A stretch of DNA of 64,000 nucleotides from CAWJKP01 sp963843465 (GCA_963843465.1 CAWJKP010000002.1:1302001-1366000), one strand, 5' to 3'. Positions 36,488 through 45,889 are shown, counted from the first letter of the stretch. Numbers and translations are program-made. The notes: generated from the letters alone by a model not told the origin.

Positions 36488-37168
36488 TCAGGGCTCCACC
36501 CGCCGCAGATAGTACCAAGTACCGACCCCGAAACAGGCCGGGGCGACACTGAGGCAGAAGATGGTGTAGAAGAAGCCGGCATATAAGTCCAGCCACCGTT
36601 CAGTCCCAAGAAGGTACGCAATGAAGGAGATGGTTGCGAAGAAGACCAGCGGCACGGCCAAGGCTCCGCAGATCGAGAATGTGGGACTGGCGAACATCGA
36701 TGATAAGAACCAGGCGACGCCGAAGAAGAGCAACCCCGTCAGTGCGGTACAAGCAAGTATTCGGAGACCATCTTGGTAAGCATTGGGTTCCGGACACGCC
36801 AACGGATACCAGCAACATAAGGGAATCGCGTTGAACAGCCAAATGGCGGCGATGATTGCCAGGGACAGAAGCAGCTTGCTGGCCAGGATCCTCCCGCGCG
36901 TGATGGGCAAGGAGGCGAGGAATTCCGCCGATCGATCCACGCGCTCGCCTGCAATCGCGTTGCCGCCAATCACGGCAACGGTCAGTTGCGAAAAACAGAG
37001 GCTGTAAATGGCCGCAGCGGCGAAAAACTCCCGCCATCGCCCCAGCTCCGGCCTCGTCGGCCAGAAGATAACACCAAGTACAATCAGATACGGCGCCAAG
37101 AGGAAGAACAACCCCGCAATCACCACCGGCCGGTTGTGACGATAGTCTTTCCACAGGAGCCATCTCAT
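36488..37168 (-). CDS. ABC transporter permease (ABC-2 type)
   Basis: The 226-residue protein starts MRWLLWKDYRHNRPVVIAG, the usual 'L..KE/D.R..r' beginning of ABC-2 permeases, and has six hydrophobic segments (for example LFFLLAPYLIVLGVIF, LLSLAIIAAIWLFNAIPL, FSICGALAVPLVFFATISF). It overlaps the ATPase gene by 4 bp. Together with the GntR regulator this makes a YtrABC-like operon. Such systems often respond to cell-wall-active compounds; the substrate is unknown. The C-terminus runs to RVEP, just before the inverted-repeat element. Confidence 0.82.
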   Translation of the reverse strand: MRWLLWKDYRHNRPVVIAGLFFLLAPYLIVLGVIFWPTRPELGRWREFFAAAAIYSLCFSQLTVAVIGGNAIAGERVDRSAEFLASLPITRGRILASKLLLSLAIIAAIWLFNAIPLCCWYPLACPEPNAYQDGLRILACTALTGLLFFGVAWFLSSMFASPTFSICGALAVPLVFFATISFIAYLLGTERWLDLYAGFFYTIFCLSVAPACFGVGTWYYLRRVEP

Positions 37169-38080
37169 GGGGCTGCCCTTTGTCCTCGAATGAAGTCCTT
37201 GAAAAGCTCCTCCAGCCCCAGGTCAACCACGCCGACGTGCTCCACGCCGTCCAGGGCGCGGACTTGCTGGACCTTTTCCGGGGTGAAATCGCGGACGGTG
37301 AGCGTCCACTGGCGGCCCTGGATACGCTCCCAGATCGTCCCCTCCGGCCTCTGTTGGGGCCGGCAGCCGTCGCGGAGCGTGGCGCAAATGCGCTTGGTCG
37401 AGCTCAGCAGCGCGTCCAGCTCGCCGTGCAACAGCAGCCGCCCCTCGTGCAGAATCCCCACCGTGTCGGCCAACCGCCGCACGTCGTCGAGCATGTGGCT
37501 GGAGATGAGCACCGTCTGGCCGCGGTCGCAAATGGTCCGCAACACGCCGTCGAGAAAGTCCTCGCGGGCGACGGGGTCCAGGCCCGACAGCGGCTCGTCC
37601 AACAGCAGCAGCTCCGGATCGTGCGAGACGGCCAAGAGCAGCGCCAACTTGGTCAGCATCCCCTTGGAGAGATGCTTCACCTTCTTCTCTGCGTCCAGCC
37701 CGAACAGGTCGAGCATTTCCCGGCAGGTCTGGTCGTTCCAGGAGCGGAAGCACGACTTGCAGAAGCCGACGACCTCCCGGACGCGCATCCAGCGGTAGAT
37801 GTACTGCGCTTCGGGCACGTAGCCGACCCGCTGCTTGACTTGCGCCGGCTCGGACTGGACGTTCGATTCCCAGCACGCGGGCTTCTCCGGCGGTGATGGA
37901 GAGCAAGCCCATCAGCATCTTGATCGTCGTGCTCTTGCCCGCCCCGTTGGGGCCGAGCAGGCCGAACGTGCTGCCGCGGGGAATCGTCAATGACAGACCA
38001 CTGACCGCCACCGTGCGGCCGAACCGTTTGGTGAGCCCGGCAAGCTCGATGGCGGGACCATCGGGAACGGATGTGCTCAT
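37165..38080 (-). CDS. ABC transporter ATP-binding protein (single frameshift)
   Basis: The first segment from ATG 38080 gives GLLGPNGAGKSTTIKMLMGLL (Walker A). The second, one frame over, gives VGYVPEAQYIYRWM, LSKGMLTKLALLLAVSHDPE (signature), LLLLDEPLSGLDPVAREDF (Walker B) and LISSHMLDDVRRLADTVGILHEG (H-loop). A single-base correction near 37862-37868 (ATCGAAC) joins them into VLGINVQSEPAQVKQRVGYVPE. The C-terminal 70 residues match DrrA/YtrB-like ATPases. The start overlaps the GntR stop by 4 bp. Confidence 0.88.
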
Positions 38081-38469
38081 GGCTGTTTGACTTCCTCTTG
38101 TGCGGTGCCTCGCAGGGCCTCGTCGAAGGCTCCCCGCATCTGGTTGAGGGTCATGCCGGCGGCCCGCCCGGCGCGCACGGCTTCGTCCAGAGCGCGGCGG
38201 ACGCCGTCGCCGGCAGCGGATCGCGCGGAGGCGGCGCCGCGCGGGCTGACGAAAAGGCCCCGGCCGCGTTGCGAGTCGATCAGGCCTTCCCGGCCCAGCT
38301 CGTCGTACGCGCGTTGGACCGTGTTGGGATTGACGTGGATCTCGGCGGCCATGGCTCGCAGCGAGGGCAGCGCCTCGCCGGACCGGTACACGCCCGCGGC
38401 GACCGCTGCGCGAATTCCATCCGCGATTTGCAGGTAGAGGGGTACATGGCTGCCCGGATCGATTCGCAT
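38077..38469 (-). CDS. GntR-family regulator, YtrA type
   Basis: The 130-residue protein has an N-terminal winged helix (HVPLYLQIADGIRAAVAAG, LPSLRAMAAEIHVNPNTVQR, AYDELGREGLIDSQRGRGLFV) and a short C-terminal dimerisation helix instead of an effector domain, as in YtrA. It controls the downstream ABC transporter genes and probably its own. A promoter at 38511-38539 and an 18-bp dyad at 38485-38502 lie immediately upstream of the ATG, which fits autorepression. All three genes overlap by 4 bp. Confidence 0.9.
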   Translation of the reverse strand: MRIDPGSHVPLYLQIADGIRAAVAAGVYRSGEALPSLRAMAAEIHVNPNTVQRAYDELGREGLIDSQRGRGLFVSPRGAASARSAAGDGVRRALDEAVRAGRAAGMTLNQMRGAFDEALRGTAQEEVKQP

Positions 38470-38484
38470 CTCGGCACCCGAACC

Positions 38485-38502
38485 GCACTAGTCAACTAAT
38501 GC
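38485..38502. promoter_or_regulatory. Putative GntR/YtrA operator
   Basis: GCACTAGTCAACTAATGC is an imperfect 18-bp dyad (14 of 18 positions symmetric) with the GT..AC spacing typical of GntR-family sites. It lies between the -10 box and the start codon of the regulator gene. Confidence 0.55.
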
Positions 38503-38510
38503 ACATAGGC

Positions 38511-38539
38511 AGTATAGCGGGTCTTGGCTTGGGACGCAA
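38511..38539 (-). promoter_or_regulatory. Sigma-70-like promoter of the gntR-ABC operon
   Basis: On the minus strand TTGCGT (38539-38534), a 17-bp spacer and TATACT (38516-38511) match -35 and -10 boxes closely. They lie 42-70 bp upstream of the regulator's ATG. Confidence 0.6.
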
Positions 38540-38739
38540 GAGATCAGGAGCTTCGATCGGCGCCCTTGGTTGCCTGCCCCCCCTGGGGTGGGTTAGGGGG
38601 ATGGGGGGGAACGTCGTCCCGCACCCCAGCGGAACGCCACCCAGCGCGTTCCCTCCAGAGGGACACACCCGCGCCGGCACGGCCCAGCCTGGATGGCAGG
38701 CGGTGGTTATGCTAGCCCCTCGACTGGTGGGCGGGGCAT
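38517..38739. other. Divergent intergenic region between gntR and gltA
   Basis: Apart from the two promoters, a GCGGAACGCC / GGCGTTCC-like palindrome and an AGAGGGAC word of the repeat families lie near 38628-38668. No gene is seen. Confidence 0.5.
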
Positions 38740-38767
38740 TTGCTAGCAGGTGCCGGTCAACTATAAT
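38740..38767 (+). promoter_or_regulatory. Sigma-70-like promoter of citrate synthase
   Basis: TTGCTA (38740-38745), a 16-bp spacer and a perfect TATAAT (38762-38767) lie 38 bp before the gltA ATG. Confidence 0.6.
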
Positions 38768-38805
38768 TCCTGGTTTAACTCTCACTCCTCGGGGATGATC
38801 GGGCC

Positions 38806-40098
38806 ATGACTGAAAAAGCGACGCTCCAAATTGGCGACCAGAAGTACGAGCTGCCGGTTCTGGTCGGCAGCGAGGGAGAGCGGGCGATCGACATCGCCAA
38901 GCTGCGGGAGCAGACGGGGATGATTACCTACGACCCGTCGCTGGGAAACACCGGCGCCTGCCAAAGCGCGATCACGTTCGTCGACGGCGAGAAGGGGATC
39001 CTCCGCTACCGTGGGATTCCCATCGAGCAGTTCACGCAGAAGCCGAACTTCGTCGAGGTGGCCTGGCTTTTGATCTTCGGCCGTCTGCCCAACAAGATGG
39101 AGCTGGCGCAGTTCAGCGCCCAGCTTACGGAGAACGAGTTGTTGCACGAGGGGCTCAAGCACCAGTTCCAGCACCTGCCGGTGGACGCCCCGCCGATGGC
39201 GATCCTCTCGGCCACCTTGAGCAACCTGGCCTGTTTCCACCCGCACTTCTTGGCGGTTGAGGACACCGAGTCGCTGCTCCAGGCGGCCGCCCAGTTGATC
39301 AGCAAGGTGCGGACCATCGCCGCCTTCTCCTACCGCCGCAGCCAGGGCATGCCCTTCGCCTATCCCGATCCGCATCTCCGCTACTGCGCCAACTTCCTGC
39401 ACATGATGTTCTCCATCCCCTACCGGCAGTATATTGTCACTCCGGAGATCGAGGACGCCTTGAACCTGATCTTCATCCTCCACGCCGACCACGAGCAGAA
39501 CTGCAGCACGTCCACGGTGCGGGTGGTGGGCTCGGCCAAGGCCAATCTCTTCGCCTCCTGCGCCGCCGGCGTCTGCGCCCTCTGGGGCCCGCTGCACGGC
39601 GGGGCCAACGTCGAGGTAATGGAGATGCTGGAGCAGATCCGCCAGGGCGGCCTGGCCCCCGAGGACTGCATCCGCGACGCCAAGGACAAGACCAAGCCCT
39701 TCCGCCTCTTCGGCTTCGGCCACCGGGTCTACAAGAACTACGATCCCCGGGCGAAGATTCTCCGCGAGGCCTGCGACAAGGTCTTCGCCCGCATCAAGCG
39801 GCAAGACCCCCTCCTGGACATCGCCCGCAAGCTCGAAGAGCTGGCCCTGAAAGACAGCTACTTCGTCGAGCGCAAGCTCTACCCGAACGTCGATTTTTAC
39901 AGCGGCATGTTGCTCCGCGCGATGGGCATTCCCACGAACATGTTCACCGTCTGTTTCGCCATCGGCCGGCTGCCGGGCTGGATCGCCCAGTGGAAGGAGC
40001 AGCACGAGGACCCCGGCAGCAAGATCATGCGTCCCCGCCAGATCTACACCGGCCCGAACCAGACCGATTACGTACCCATCGAGAAGCGGCCGATGTGA
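38806..40098 (+). CDS. gltA: Citrate synthase
   Basis: The 430-residue enzyme condenses acetyl-CoA and oxaloacetate in the TCA cycle. The three catalytic residues are seen in WGPLHGGANVEV (His), FGFGHRVYKNYDPRAK (His) and PNVDFYSGMLLRAMG (Asp). An N-terminal beta-rich section (TLQIGDQKYELPVLVGSEG) places it with the type II, NADH-sensitive-like citrate synthases. It is a single gene with its own promoter. GGGGAT lies just before the ATG. Confidence 0.96.
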   Translation: MTEKATLQIGDQKYELPVLVGSEGERAIDIAKLREQTGMITYDPSLGNTGACQSAITFVDGEKGILRYRGIPIEQFTQKPNFVEVAWLLIFGRLPNKMELAQFSAQLTENELLHEGLKHQFQHLPVDAPPMAILSATLSNLACFHPHFLAVEDTESLLQAAAQLISKVRTIAAFSYRRSQGMPFAYPDPHLRYCANFLHMMFSIPYRQYIVTPEIEDALNLIFILHADHEQNCSTSTVRVVGSAKANLFASCAAGVCALWGPLHGGANVEVMEMLEQIRQGGLAPEDCIRDAKDKTKPFRLFGFGHRVYKNYDPRAKILREACDKVFARIKRQDPLLDIARKLEELALKDSYFVERKLYPNVDFYSGMLLRAMGIPTNMFTVCFAIGRLPGWIAQWKEQHEDPGSKIMRPRQIYTGPNQTDYVPIEKRPM

Positions 40099-40099
40099 A

Positions 40100-40198
40100 A
40101 GGAGTTAGGAGGAAGGAGTTAGAAGTTAGGAGCTAGAAGTTAGGAGCTAGAAGTTAGGAGTTAGAAGTCAGGAGTTAGAAGTCAGGAGTTAGGAGAAA
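40100..40198. repeat. AGTTAGGAGCTAGA-type short tandem repeat
   Basis: Directly after the gltA stop, a unit of 14 to 15 bp (GAAGTTAGGAGCTA, GAAGTCAGGAGTTA) is repeated six or seven times. Confidence 0.8.
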
Positions 40199-40206
40199 GT
40201 TTTCCG

Positions 40207-40310
40207 CCCCGAAGGGGCGCGAACATATCAGCCCAGGGCAAGCGCAGCGCCGCCCTGGGTGGCAGGTGGCATGAATCGGCAGCCCTGAAAGGGCGAAACA
40301 ACCTACAGGT
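40207..40310. repeat. CCCCGAAGGGGCG / CCCAGGGCAAGCGCAGCGCC element, half copy
   Basis: It shares AACATATCAGCCCAGGGCAA and GCGCAGCGCCGCCCTGGG with the larger element at 29155-29450, and ends with CCCTGAAAGGGCGAAACAA. Confidence 0.85.
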
Positions 40311-40319
40311 CCGGCGGCA

Positions 40320-40844
40320 ATGCTGGGTCAGGTCCAACGTAATCGTCGAAGCCTCCGCTCCTGGGCGGGTTGGATACTACTGTTCGGCGGAGCCCTTGCT
40401 TGCACGGTCGGTGACGCGCTCTGCGACCCGGCTTCCCGTTCACCGCTCAGGGTGGCTGTTGCCGTGACCCTTTGTAGCGTGGGAATTGCGATGGTGGTTG
40501 TCAGCGTCTGGATGGCCATCGGGCGCAATTGCGCCGGATGCCGCAACTGGATTCGGAGGCCATGCGGCATGAAAGAGAAGGAAGAGGATCACGAAAACCC
40601 GAAAGAACGAAAACGCCAGAATGAAAAAGGGCGTCTCGAATTAGCCGCGAGTCGTTTTCTTTCGCCCCATTCCTTTGCTTTTCTTTTCGCGTTTTCCCTT
40701 CTTTCGGGGTTTCGTGATCTCTTCTTCTCTTCCTCCGGTGGGCCGGCGCTCGCCAAGGCGAGCTTGTCCCACCCTACGTCCTTTCCTCACGAAGGATTCA
40801 CTTGGCCGAGCGGCAGCAAAAGGCCTTGGCCGGGCAGACGATGA
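40320..40844 (+). CDS. Possible small membrane protein with repeat-derived tail
   Basis: The frame has two hydrophobic stretches (SWAGWILLFGGALACTV and VAVAVTLCSVGIAMVVVSVWMAI) in its first 70 codons, followed by CAGCRNWIRR. From about codon 85 it is made of the GAAAACCCGAAAG / CTTTCGGGTTTTC palindrome and then overlaps the 3' end of the glycosidase-like gene on the other strand. The first half may be a real gene; the second half is not convincing. Confidence 0.35.
   Translation: MLGQVQRNRRSLRSWAGWILLFGGALACTVGDALCDPASRSPLRVAVAVTLCSVGIAMVVVSVWMAIGRNCAGCRNWIRRPCGMKEKEEDHENPKERKRQNEKGRLELAASRFLSPHSFAFLFAFSLLSGFRDLFFSSSGGPALAKASLSHPTSFPHEGFTWPSGSKRPWPGRR
40586..40733. repeat. ATCACGAAAACCCGAAAG palindromic element
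   Basis: GATCACGAAAACCCGAAAGA (from 40588) is mirrored at TCTTTCGGGGTTTCGTGATC (to 40721). A second element of this family lies at 62058-62178. Confidence 0.85.
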
Positions 40845-43800
40845 CCAGGAAATCTCCCTCGCGGCGGACCGGTTCGCGCGAAAGGACCCGCCCGTCTTCG
40901 GCGAGAAACTCCCATTGAGTCGGCTGAGGAAGCTGCCAGGGGAGCGAGGACCAGTGGATGCGAACCTCCAGCGGCCCCGACCCCCGGGACGGCAGCGGCG
41001 TGACCACCAGCCGGTCGCCGTCGCCGCTCAGGCGGCAGCCGCCGCGGGTGACCAGCGGGCCGAAGTCCACGGGCTTGTCCTGCGAGCTGCCGCAGCCATT
41101 GACATACAACTGCCCAGGTGAGCGGGCCATTTCGACAGTCCGCCCCTCGCGCCGCCAGATCGAGGCCTCGACTGGCCCCGCCGCAGTCGGCACCCGGGCC
41201 AGGAAGCCGTACTCGGGCAGCGTCGCGCCGGCCACGTTCCAATCGGCCGCTCCGCGATTGACCCAGGTCTCGCCGCCGCCGCTCCAGAGGACATGCTGGC
41301 GGTGCAGATCGCCTGCGACGTACTCGACCGCCTCGATCCGCCGCAAGGCCAGGGCCCGCATCAGGTCGTGAAGCAGCCAATACTCGCGGACCACGTTGCG
41401 GTCGAAGGCCTGGGAGACCATGGCCGGGTGGCCGTCGAGGACCTCGGTGGCCATATAGTCGTCGCTGTAGATGCCGTGCGCGGCCGAGTCCAGCCCGCCC
41501 TCGTAGCGGCCGGGATAGCCGGCGCCGTGGAGCACGAAGCGGTCGTGATGGGCCGCGTCGTGCCAGGGCGTCCGCTCGGCGTCCTCGCAGCCGAGGTTCC
41601 AGAGGCACCAGCTCGGTTTGCCGGGGATCGGCCGGCCGACGCGGAGATGGTTGGTCTGCGCCCCGTCCAGCCAGCCGACGAGCTGGTCGTGGCCGCTCTC
41701 GGAGATCTGCGGGGCGTCGCCGCCGAGGAAGCGGCGGATCCAGGCGAACTGCTGGCCCCAGGTGGTCCGCGTGGAGACGCGGTCGAAGAAGCGGCCGTCG
41801 CTGGTCCAGTAGTCGTAGGGGCCGATGCTCGACCAGACATCAATGAAGTAGGCCGTGGGCGCCAGGCCGTCGCGGACCTGCCGCAGGTTGGCCTGCAAGA
41901 AGGGCTCGACCGAATCGGCGCGGAAGCGGTACGACTGCGCCCCGCGGCCTTCGTTGAGCCACGCCCGCACCGGCTCGCCGGGGGCGTGGAAGGCGATCTG
42001 GCGGTCGTAGGAGAAGCCCTCGGCGTCGGGATAGAAGTCGATGTAGTTGTCGTGCGGGGCGAAGAGCACGCCGGCCTGCTTGCACGCCCGGGCCAGCTCT
42101 TGCAAGTCGCTGAGGGTCCCCGGCCCAGGCTGGGGCGGGTAGATTTCCGGCAAGCGGTAGTCGTAGCCCCAACGCTGCCAGACGTGCCAGACGACCATCG
42201 CGTCGGTCACCCCGTAGTGGAACGCGCGGCGGAGCTGGGCCGCGGAATCGGCATAGCGTCCGCCCCAGAGATCGAACACAAAACGCCCGGCCGCTTGGGA
42301 AACGCCGCCGGCCGGCTTCAGGCCGTTGACGTCGTGCCAGACGCGGACCGCGTCCCAGACGTTCTCGGCCGGGATCAGCGTCCAGGTCGAGGCGTGCGGG
42401 ACGTGGAGCGTGTAATGCCGCTGGGAGGGGCGGACCTGGAAGCAGTCCGGCGGCACGTCAACCCCTTCGACCAGCGAGATCCCGCTGTCGAAATCCAGGC
42501 CGACGAAGGACGTGGAAAGCTGGTGGCCGTCGAAGTTCAAACGGAAGGTCTCCGGCCGGCGGATCACGTTGCCCGTGCCGGCGTAGACCTGCGCGGCCGC
42601 CTGGCTGAAGGGGCCCGCGGCCACGTCCTCCAGGTAGACCACCCGCCACGGCTGGGGCTGAGGCGTGTTTTCCAACTGGAACCGAGCCCGCAGCACGTCC
42701 CGCTCGATCCAGAGCCGGGCGACCAGGTCGAAGGGGCCCATCGCGCTTTGGAAACGCTGCCGCACCTGGCAGCCGCTCGGGCAGGGCTCCTCTTGGGATT
42801 CCGCCAGCGCGATCGGCGAGCGGGGATCGTCCAGCCGCCCGCCCGCCGCGCGGACCTCGAAACCGCGGAAGAAGAGCGTCTTGGCGCCCCAGGCAAAGCC
42901 CACCGCCGCATCCAAGAGCCCCCGCCGGCCGGGCCACAGACGCACGTCGTAGGATTGCCGCCCCCGCTTGAGCCGCCCCAGCAGCCGCGAGCCGGATTGG
43001 CCGCTGGGCGGGAAGGCGGCCGGCGCTTCCGGCGTTCCGCAGACCAACGTGGGCTCGGCCCAGTAGGAGTGGTCCCAGCCGGTGTCGTTCTTCGGCCCGG
43101 GATTGGATTCAAGCTGCAGGCGGATCGACTGCCCGGCATAGTCGCTCAGGTCGACAAGGCCTGGCAGCCAGGTCTTGATGACCGTGTTTCGTTGGAAGAC
43201 GATCTTGCCGAGCCGACCTGCGGGCGCGTCCAGGGGGAGCACGCGGACGCGGAAGGTCACGCCGTCGCTATGTCCCTCGGGGACCAGGGCGTTGGCGAAG
43301 CGCAGCCCGATGGCGCCGGTCTTGGGCAAACTCAGCGGGAACTCGACCAGGGCCGTCCCCACGCGGCCTTCCTTCCAGGGCGGATGAATGCCCAGCACGC
43401 TCCGCGCCTGCCCAGCCAGGCTCACCTGCTCGACGAGCGAGAGGGCCCCGGTCCGCGGATCGACTCCCTGCCAGCCGACGGGCGTGGTCCGGGGTTCTTC
43501 GCCGAAGACCGCGATCACCGTCCGGCGGACCGGCAATTCCCAGAGGGCCAGTTGGCTGCGGTCTGCAAGCGAGATCGGTTTCCAATCCAACGCAGCGGCC
43601 GGGTGCGGAACGGGAGGCAACTTCGTCGAAACGATCAGCACCGGATGGAGCACCAGCGGCCGGCCGTCGACCGTCAGCCGGGCAAAGGCATGGATCGGAT
43701 AGAGGGCCGAGTAAGCCGTCCTGCCGACGGTGACGCGAAACTCCCGCGCGGCCGTCTGCTTGGGCTCGACCCGCACGGGCACCGCATCGCCCGGCTTCGC

Positions 43801-44058
43801 CTCCCAGGGCTCGACCAGTCCCAGCCGGACCGTCCCTTCGACCACCCGCTCGCCCTGGTTCTCCACGATCACGCGGACCGCAAGCGGCGCGTCGGCCTGA
43901 GTGACTTCCGCCGGCCCCTCGATCCGCACGCGGACCCCTGCCGACGCATCAGTCGGCGGGCTGAAGGCTTTCGCCGCGGCGGCCAGCGAGAGGATTACGG
44001 CCAGCAGAAGAGAGAAAGAGAATTCGCCGAGGGCGGCTTTCGGACGGTGGTTTTTCAT
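40798..44058 (-). CDS. Large secreted glycosidase-like protein (TIM-barrel type)
   Basis: The protein has 1086 residues with a signal peptide (about residues 1-32) and an N-terminal beta-sandwich region (VRVRIEGPAEVTQADAPLAVRV). A central catalytic-looking part follows (VVWHVWQRWGYDYRLPEIYP, FAPHDNYIDFYPDAEGF, TAYFIDVWSSIGPYDYWT, QISESGHDQLVGWLDGAQT), then a C-terminal beta domain. Acidic residues at the ends of barrel-like strands (FIDVWS, ISESGHD) suggest a retaining glycoside hydrolase resembling DUF5696 or GH101-like enzymes, but I cannot name a family with certainty. It is exported and probably attacks polysaccharide or glycoprotein in the medium. The 5' side is followed by a tandem repeat. 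No transporter or sulfatase neighbours are present. Confidence 0.7.
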   Translation of the reverse strand: MKNHRPKAALGEFSFSLLLAVILSLAAAAKAFSPPTDASAGVRVRIEGPAEVTQADAPLAVRVIVENQGERVVEGTVRLGLVEPWEAKPGDAVPVRVEPKQTAAREFRVTVGRTAYSALYPIHAFARLTVDGRPLVLHPVLIVSTKLPPVPHPAAALDWKPISLADRSQLALWELPVRRTVIAVFGEEPRTTPVGWQGVDPRTGALSLVEQVSLAGQARSVLGIHPPWKEGRVGTALVEFPLSLPKTGAIGLRFANALVPEGHSDGVTFRVRVLPLDAPAGRLGKIVFQRNTVIKTWLPGLVDLSDYAGQSIRLQLESNPGPKNDTGWDHSYWAEPTLVCGTPEAPAAFPPSGQSGSRLLGRLKRGRQSYDVRLWPGRRGLLDAAVGFAWGAKTLFFRGFEVRAAGGRLDDPRSPIALAESQEEPCPSGCQVRQRFQSAMGPFDLVARLWIERDVLRARFQLENTPQPQPWRVVYLEDVAAGPFSQAAAQVYAGTGNVIRRPETFRLNFDGHQLSTSFVGLDFDSGISLVEGVDVPPDCFQVRPSQRHYTLHVPHASTWTLIPAENVWDAVRVWHDVNGLKPAGGVSQAAGRFVFDLWGGRYADSAAQLRRAFHYGVTDAMVVWHVWQRWGYDYRLPEIYPPQPGPGTLSDLQELARACKQAGVLFAPHDNYIDFYPDAEGFSYDRQIAFHAPGEPVRAWLNEGRGAQSYRFRADSVEPFLQANLRQVRDGLAPTAYFIDVWSSIGPYDYWTSDGRFFDRVSTRTTWGQQFAWIRRFLGGDAPQISESGHDQLVGWLDGAQTNHLRVGRPIPGKPSWCLWNLGCEDAERTPWHDAAHHDRFVLHGAGYPGRYEGGLDSAAHGIYSDDYMATEVLDGHPAMVSQAFDRNVVREYWLLHDLMRALALRRIEAVEYVAGDLHRQHVLWSGGGETWVNRGAADWNVAGATLPEYGFLARVPTAAGPVEASIWRREGRTVEMARSPGQLYVNGCGSSQDKPVDFGPLVTRGGCRLSGDGDRLVVTPLPSRGSGPLEVRIHWSSLPWQLPQPTQWEFLAEDGRVLSREPVRREGDFLVIVCPAKAFCCRSAK

Positions 44059-44081
44059 GGTGACTCTCTATCTGGTCGCCA

Positions 44082-44231
44082 CCTGTAGGACGGAATGCCA
44101 TTCCGTCTTACCCTGTAGGACGGAATGCCATTCCGTCTTACCCTGTAGGACGGAATGCCATTCCGTCTTACCCTGTAGGACGGAACGCCATTCCGTCTTA
44201 CCCTGTAGGACGGAATGCCATTCCGTCTTAC
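44082..44231. repeat. 30-bp tandem repeat, five copies, palindromic core GACGGAATGCCATTCCGTC
   Basis: The unit CCTGTAGGACGGAATGCCAT plus TCCGTCTTAC occurs five times without interruption; the fourth has one change. It lies 24 bp upstream of the glycosidase-like start codon, in its 5' leader. Confidence 0.95.
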
Positions 44232-44464
44232 CTCTGCGGGGCGCCGGGGACTCCGATTCCTGCCGGCCGCCTCACCTGCGGCGAGAACTTCGGCCGACCC
44301 CAACAAGATACCCCCGATTCTCCAGATTGAGCAAGCCAGGCACGATCGTCTAGCAAGGGGGCTTCGCCGAATTCCGCTATTGTTCCAGGAATAGGGTCCG
44401 CTTATGCTACTGCCGCCTCGATATCGGGGATAGCTTCCAGACGAGGCATCGGAGGGCTTCCGGC

Positions 44465-45887
44465 ATGGCACGCGTCCTTCTCGTGGTACCGCCCGTTCAT
44501 CCCCATGAGCTCTTTCCGCGGGGGGTGAAAACATCGGCCAGTTTCACGCCGCCGCTGGGCCTGGCGTACATCGCCTCGTATCTCCGCGCGGGGACACGAG
44601 TGCCGCATCCACGACGGCATCGCGGAGCCCGTCGATCTGGAGCGACTTGCCGCCACCGCCTGCCGGTACGACGTTGTGGGCGTCACCGCGGTGACGGCCT
44701 ACGTTCTGCGGGCGATCGAGCTGGTGCAGGCGATCAAAGCCCGGCCGTCGTGCCCGACGGTGGTCGCCGGCGGCCCGCACGTCAGCGTGCTGCCCGAGTC
44801 TCTCCTTGTTCACGGGGCCGACATTGCGGTAGTCGGCGAAGGCGAAGAGACGATGGGCGAGCTCGTCGAGTGCCTGGCCGCCGGCGCGAGTACCCGGCGG
44901 CTGCGCCAGATCCGGGGGATCGGCTTCTACGACGAGGGGAGATATCACTACACGGGCAATCGCCCGCGGATCGAGCCCCTGGACGCCGTGCCGCTGCCGT
45001 CGCTGGACTTGCTGCCGATGCACCGCTATTTCAGCAGCATCGCCCGGGCGACCGCGCAGCCCTCGCTGCCGCTTCTGACCTCGCGCGGCTGCCCCGGCGT
45101 GTGCAGCTTCTGCAGCAAGCGAACCTTCGGCACCAGCGTGCGCTACTTCAGCATCGAGCGGATCGTGGAAGAGTTCTTCCTGCTGCGCGATCGGTACGGC
45201 GCCCGGGACGTGGCCGTCTGGGACGACAGCTTCGTGGCCGACGAGCAGATCGCCGGCGCCGTGTGCCAGTCGCTTCGCTCGCGCGGGTTCGACCTGAGCT
45301 GGTCGGTCGAGGCGCGGATCGACGGCGTGGACCGGCCGCTGTTGCGCAGGCTTCGCCAGAGCGGCTGCACCTACATCGCCTACGGCATCGAGAGCGGCAG
45401 CCAGCGGGTCCTCGACCGGATCGACAAGAGGATTTCCAAGGACCAGGTCCGCGAAACCGTTGCCGTCACCAAGGAGGCCGGGATCCGCATCCGCGGCTAC
45501 TTCATGCTCGGTTTCCCCGGCGAAACCGCGGCGGAAATGGAAGAGACGATCCGCTTCGCCATCGAGCTCGACGTCGATCTTGCGTCGTTCACCCTGCTGG
45601 TCCCGTTGCCGGGCACGGTCGAATATCGCCGCGCCCGGGAAAGCGGGACTTTCGATCCCGAGTACTACCTGAAAGGGATCACGTCCGAGTTCAACTTCCT
45701 CGATTGGCCCGTCTACGTGCCCGAGGCAGTGACGGCCCAGACGCTGCTGGCCATCCATCGCAGCGCCTACAAACGCTACTACTGCCGGCCCAGGGTGATT
45801 CTGAAAAAGCTGGCCTCGATCCGCAGCGCGGGCGACGCATGGAACCTAGTCCGCGGCGCCTACACGCTGGCCTCCAAAGTGGCCTGA
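44465..45887 (+). CDS. B12-binding radical SAM enzyme (single frameshift)
   Basis: The N-terminus (ARVLLVVPPVHPHELFPRGV, FTPPLGLAYIASYLRA) and, one frame over, GHECRIHDGIAEPVDLERLA..YDVVGVTAVT, VAGGPHVSVLPE and VGEGEETM form a cobalamin-binding domain. A one-base correction near 44587-44594 (GCGCGGGG) joins them. Next is the radical SAM core LTSRGCPGVCSFCSKRTFG with CxxxCxxC, then WDDSFVADE, YIAYGIESGSQRVLDRI and IRGYFMLGFPGET. This is the class B, Bch E/HpnP-like group: methyl transfer to unreactive carbon, or ring rearrangement. The substrate is unknown. The nearby mqnE/ubiX genes are not clearly linked, since a long tandem repeat separates them. Confidence 0.88.
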
Positions 45888-45889
45888 GC

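Noticed and set aside
36251..36586. A small plus-strand gene between hypF and the permease
   Set aside because: It consists of the nested palindromic element and the antisense of the permease end.
41293..44088. A 931-codon plus-strand gene
   Set aside because: Antisense of the glycosidase-like gene, with no recognisable domain.
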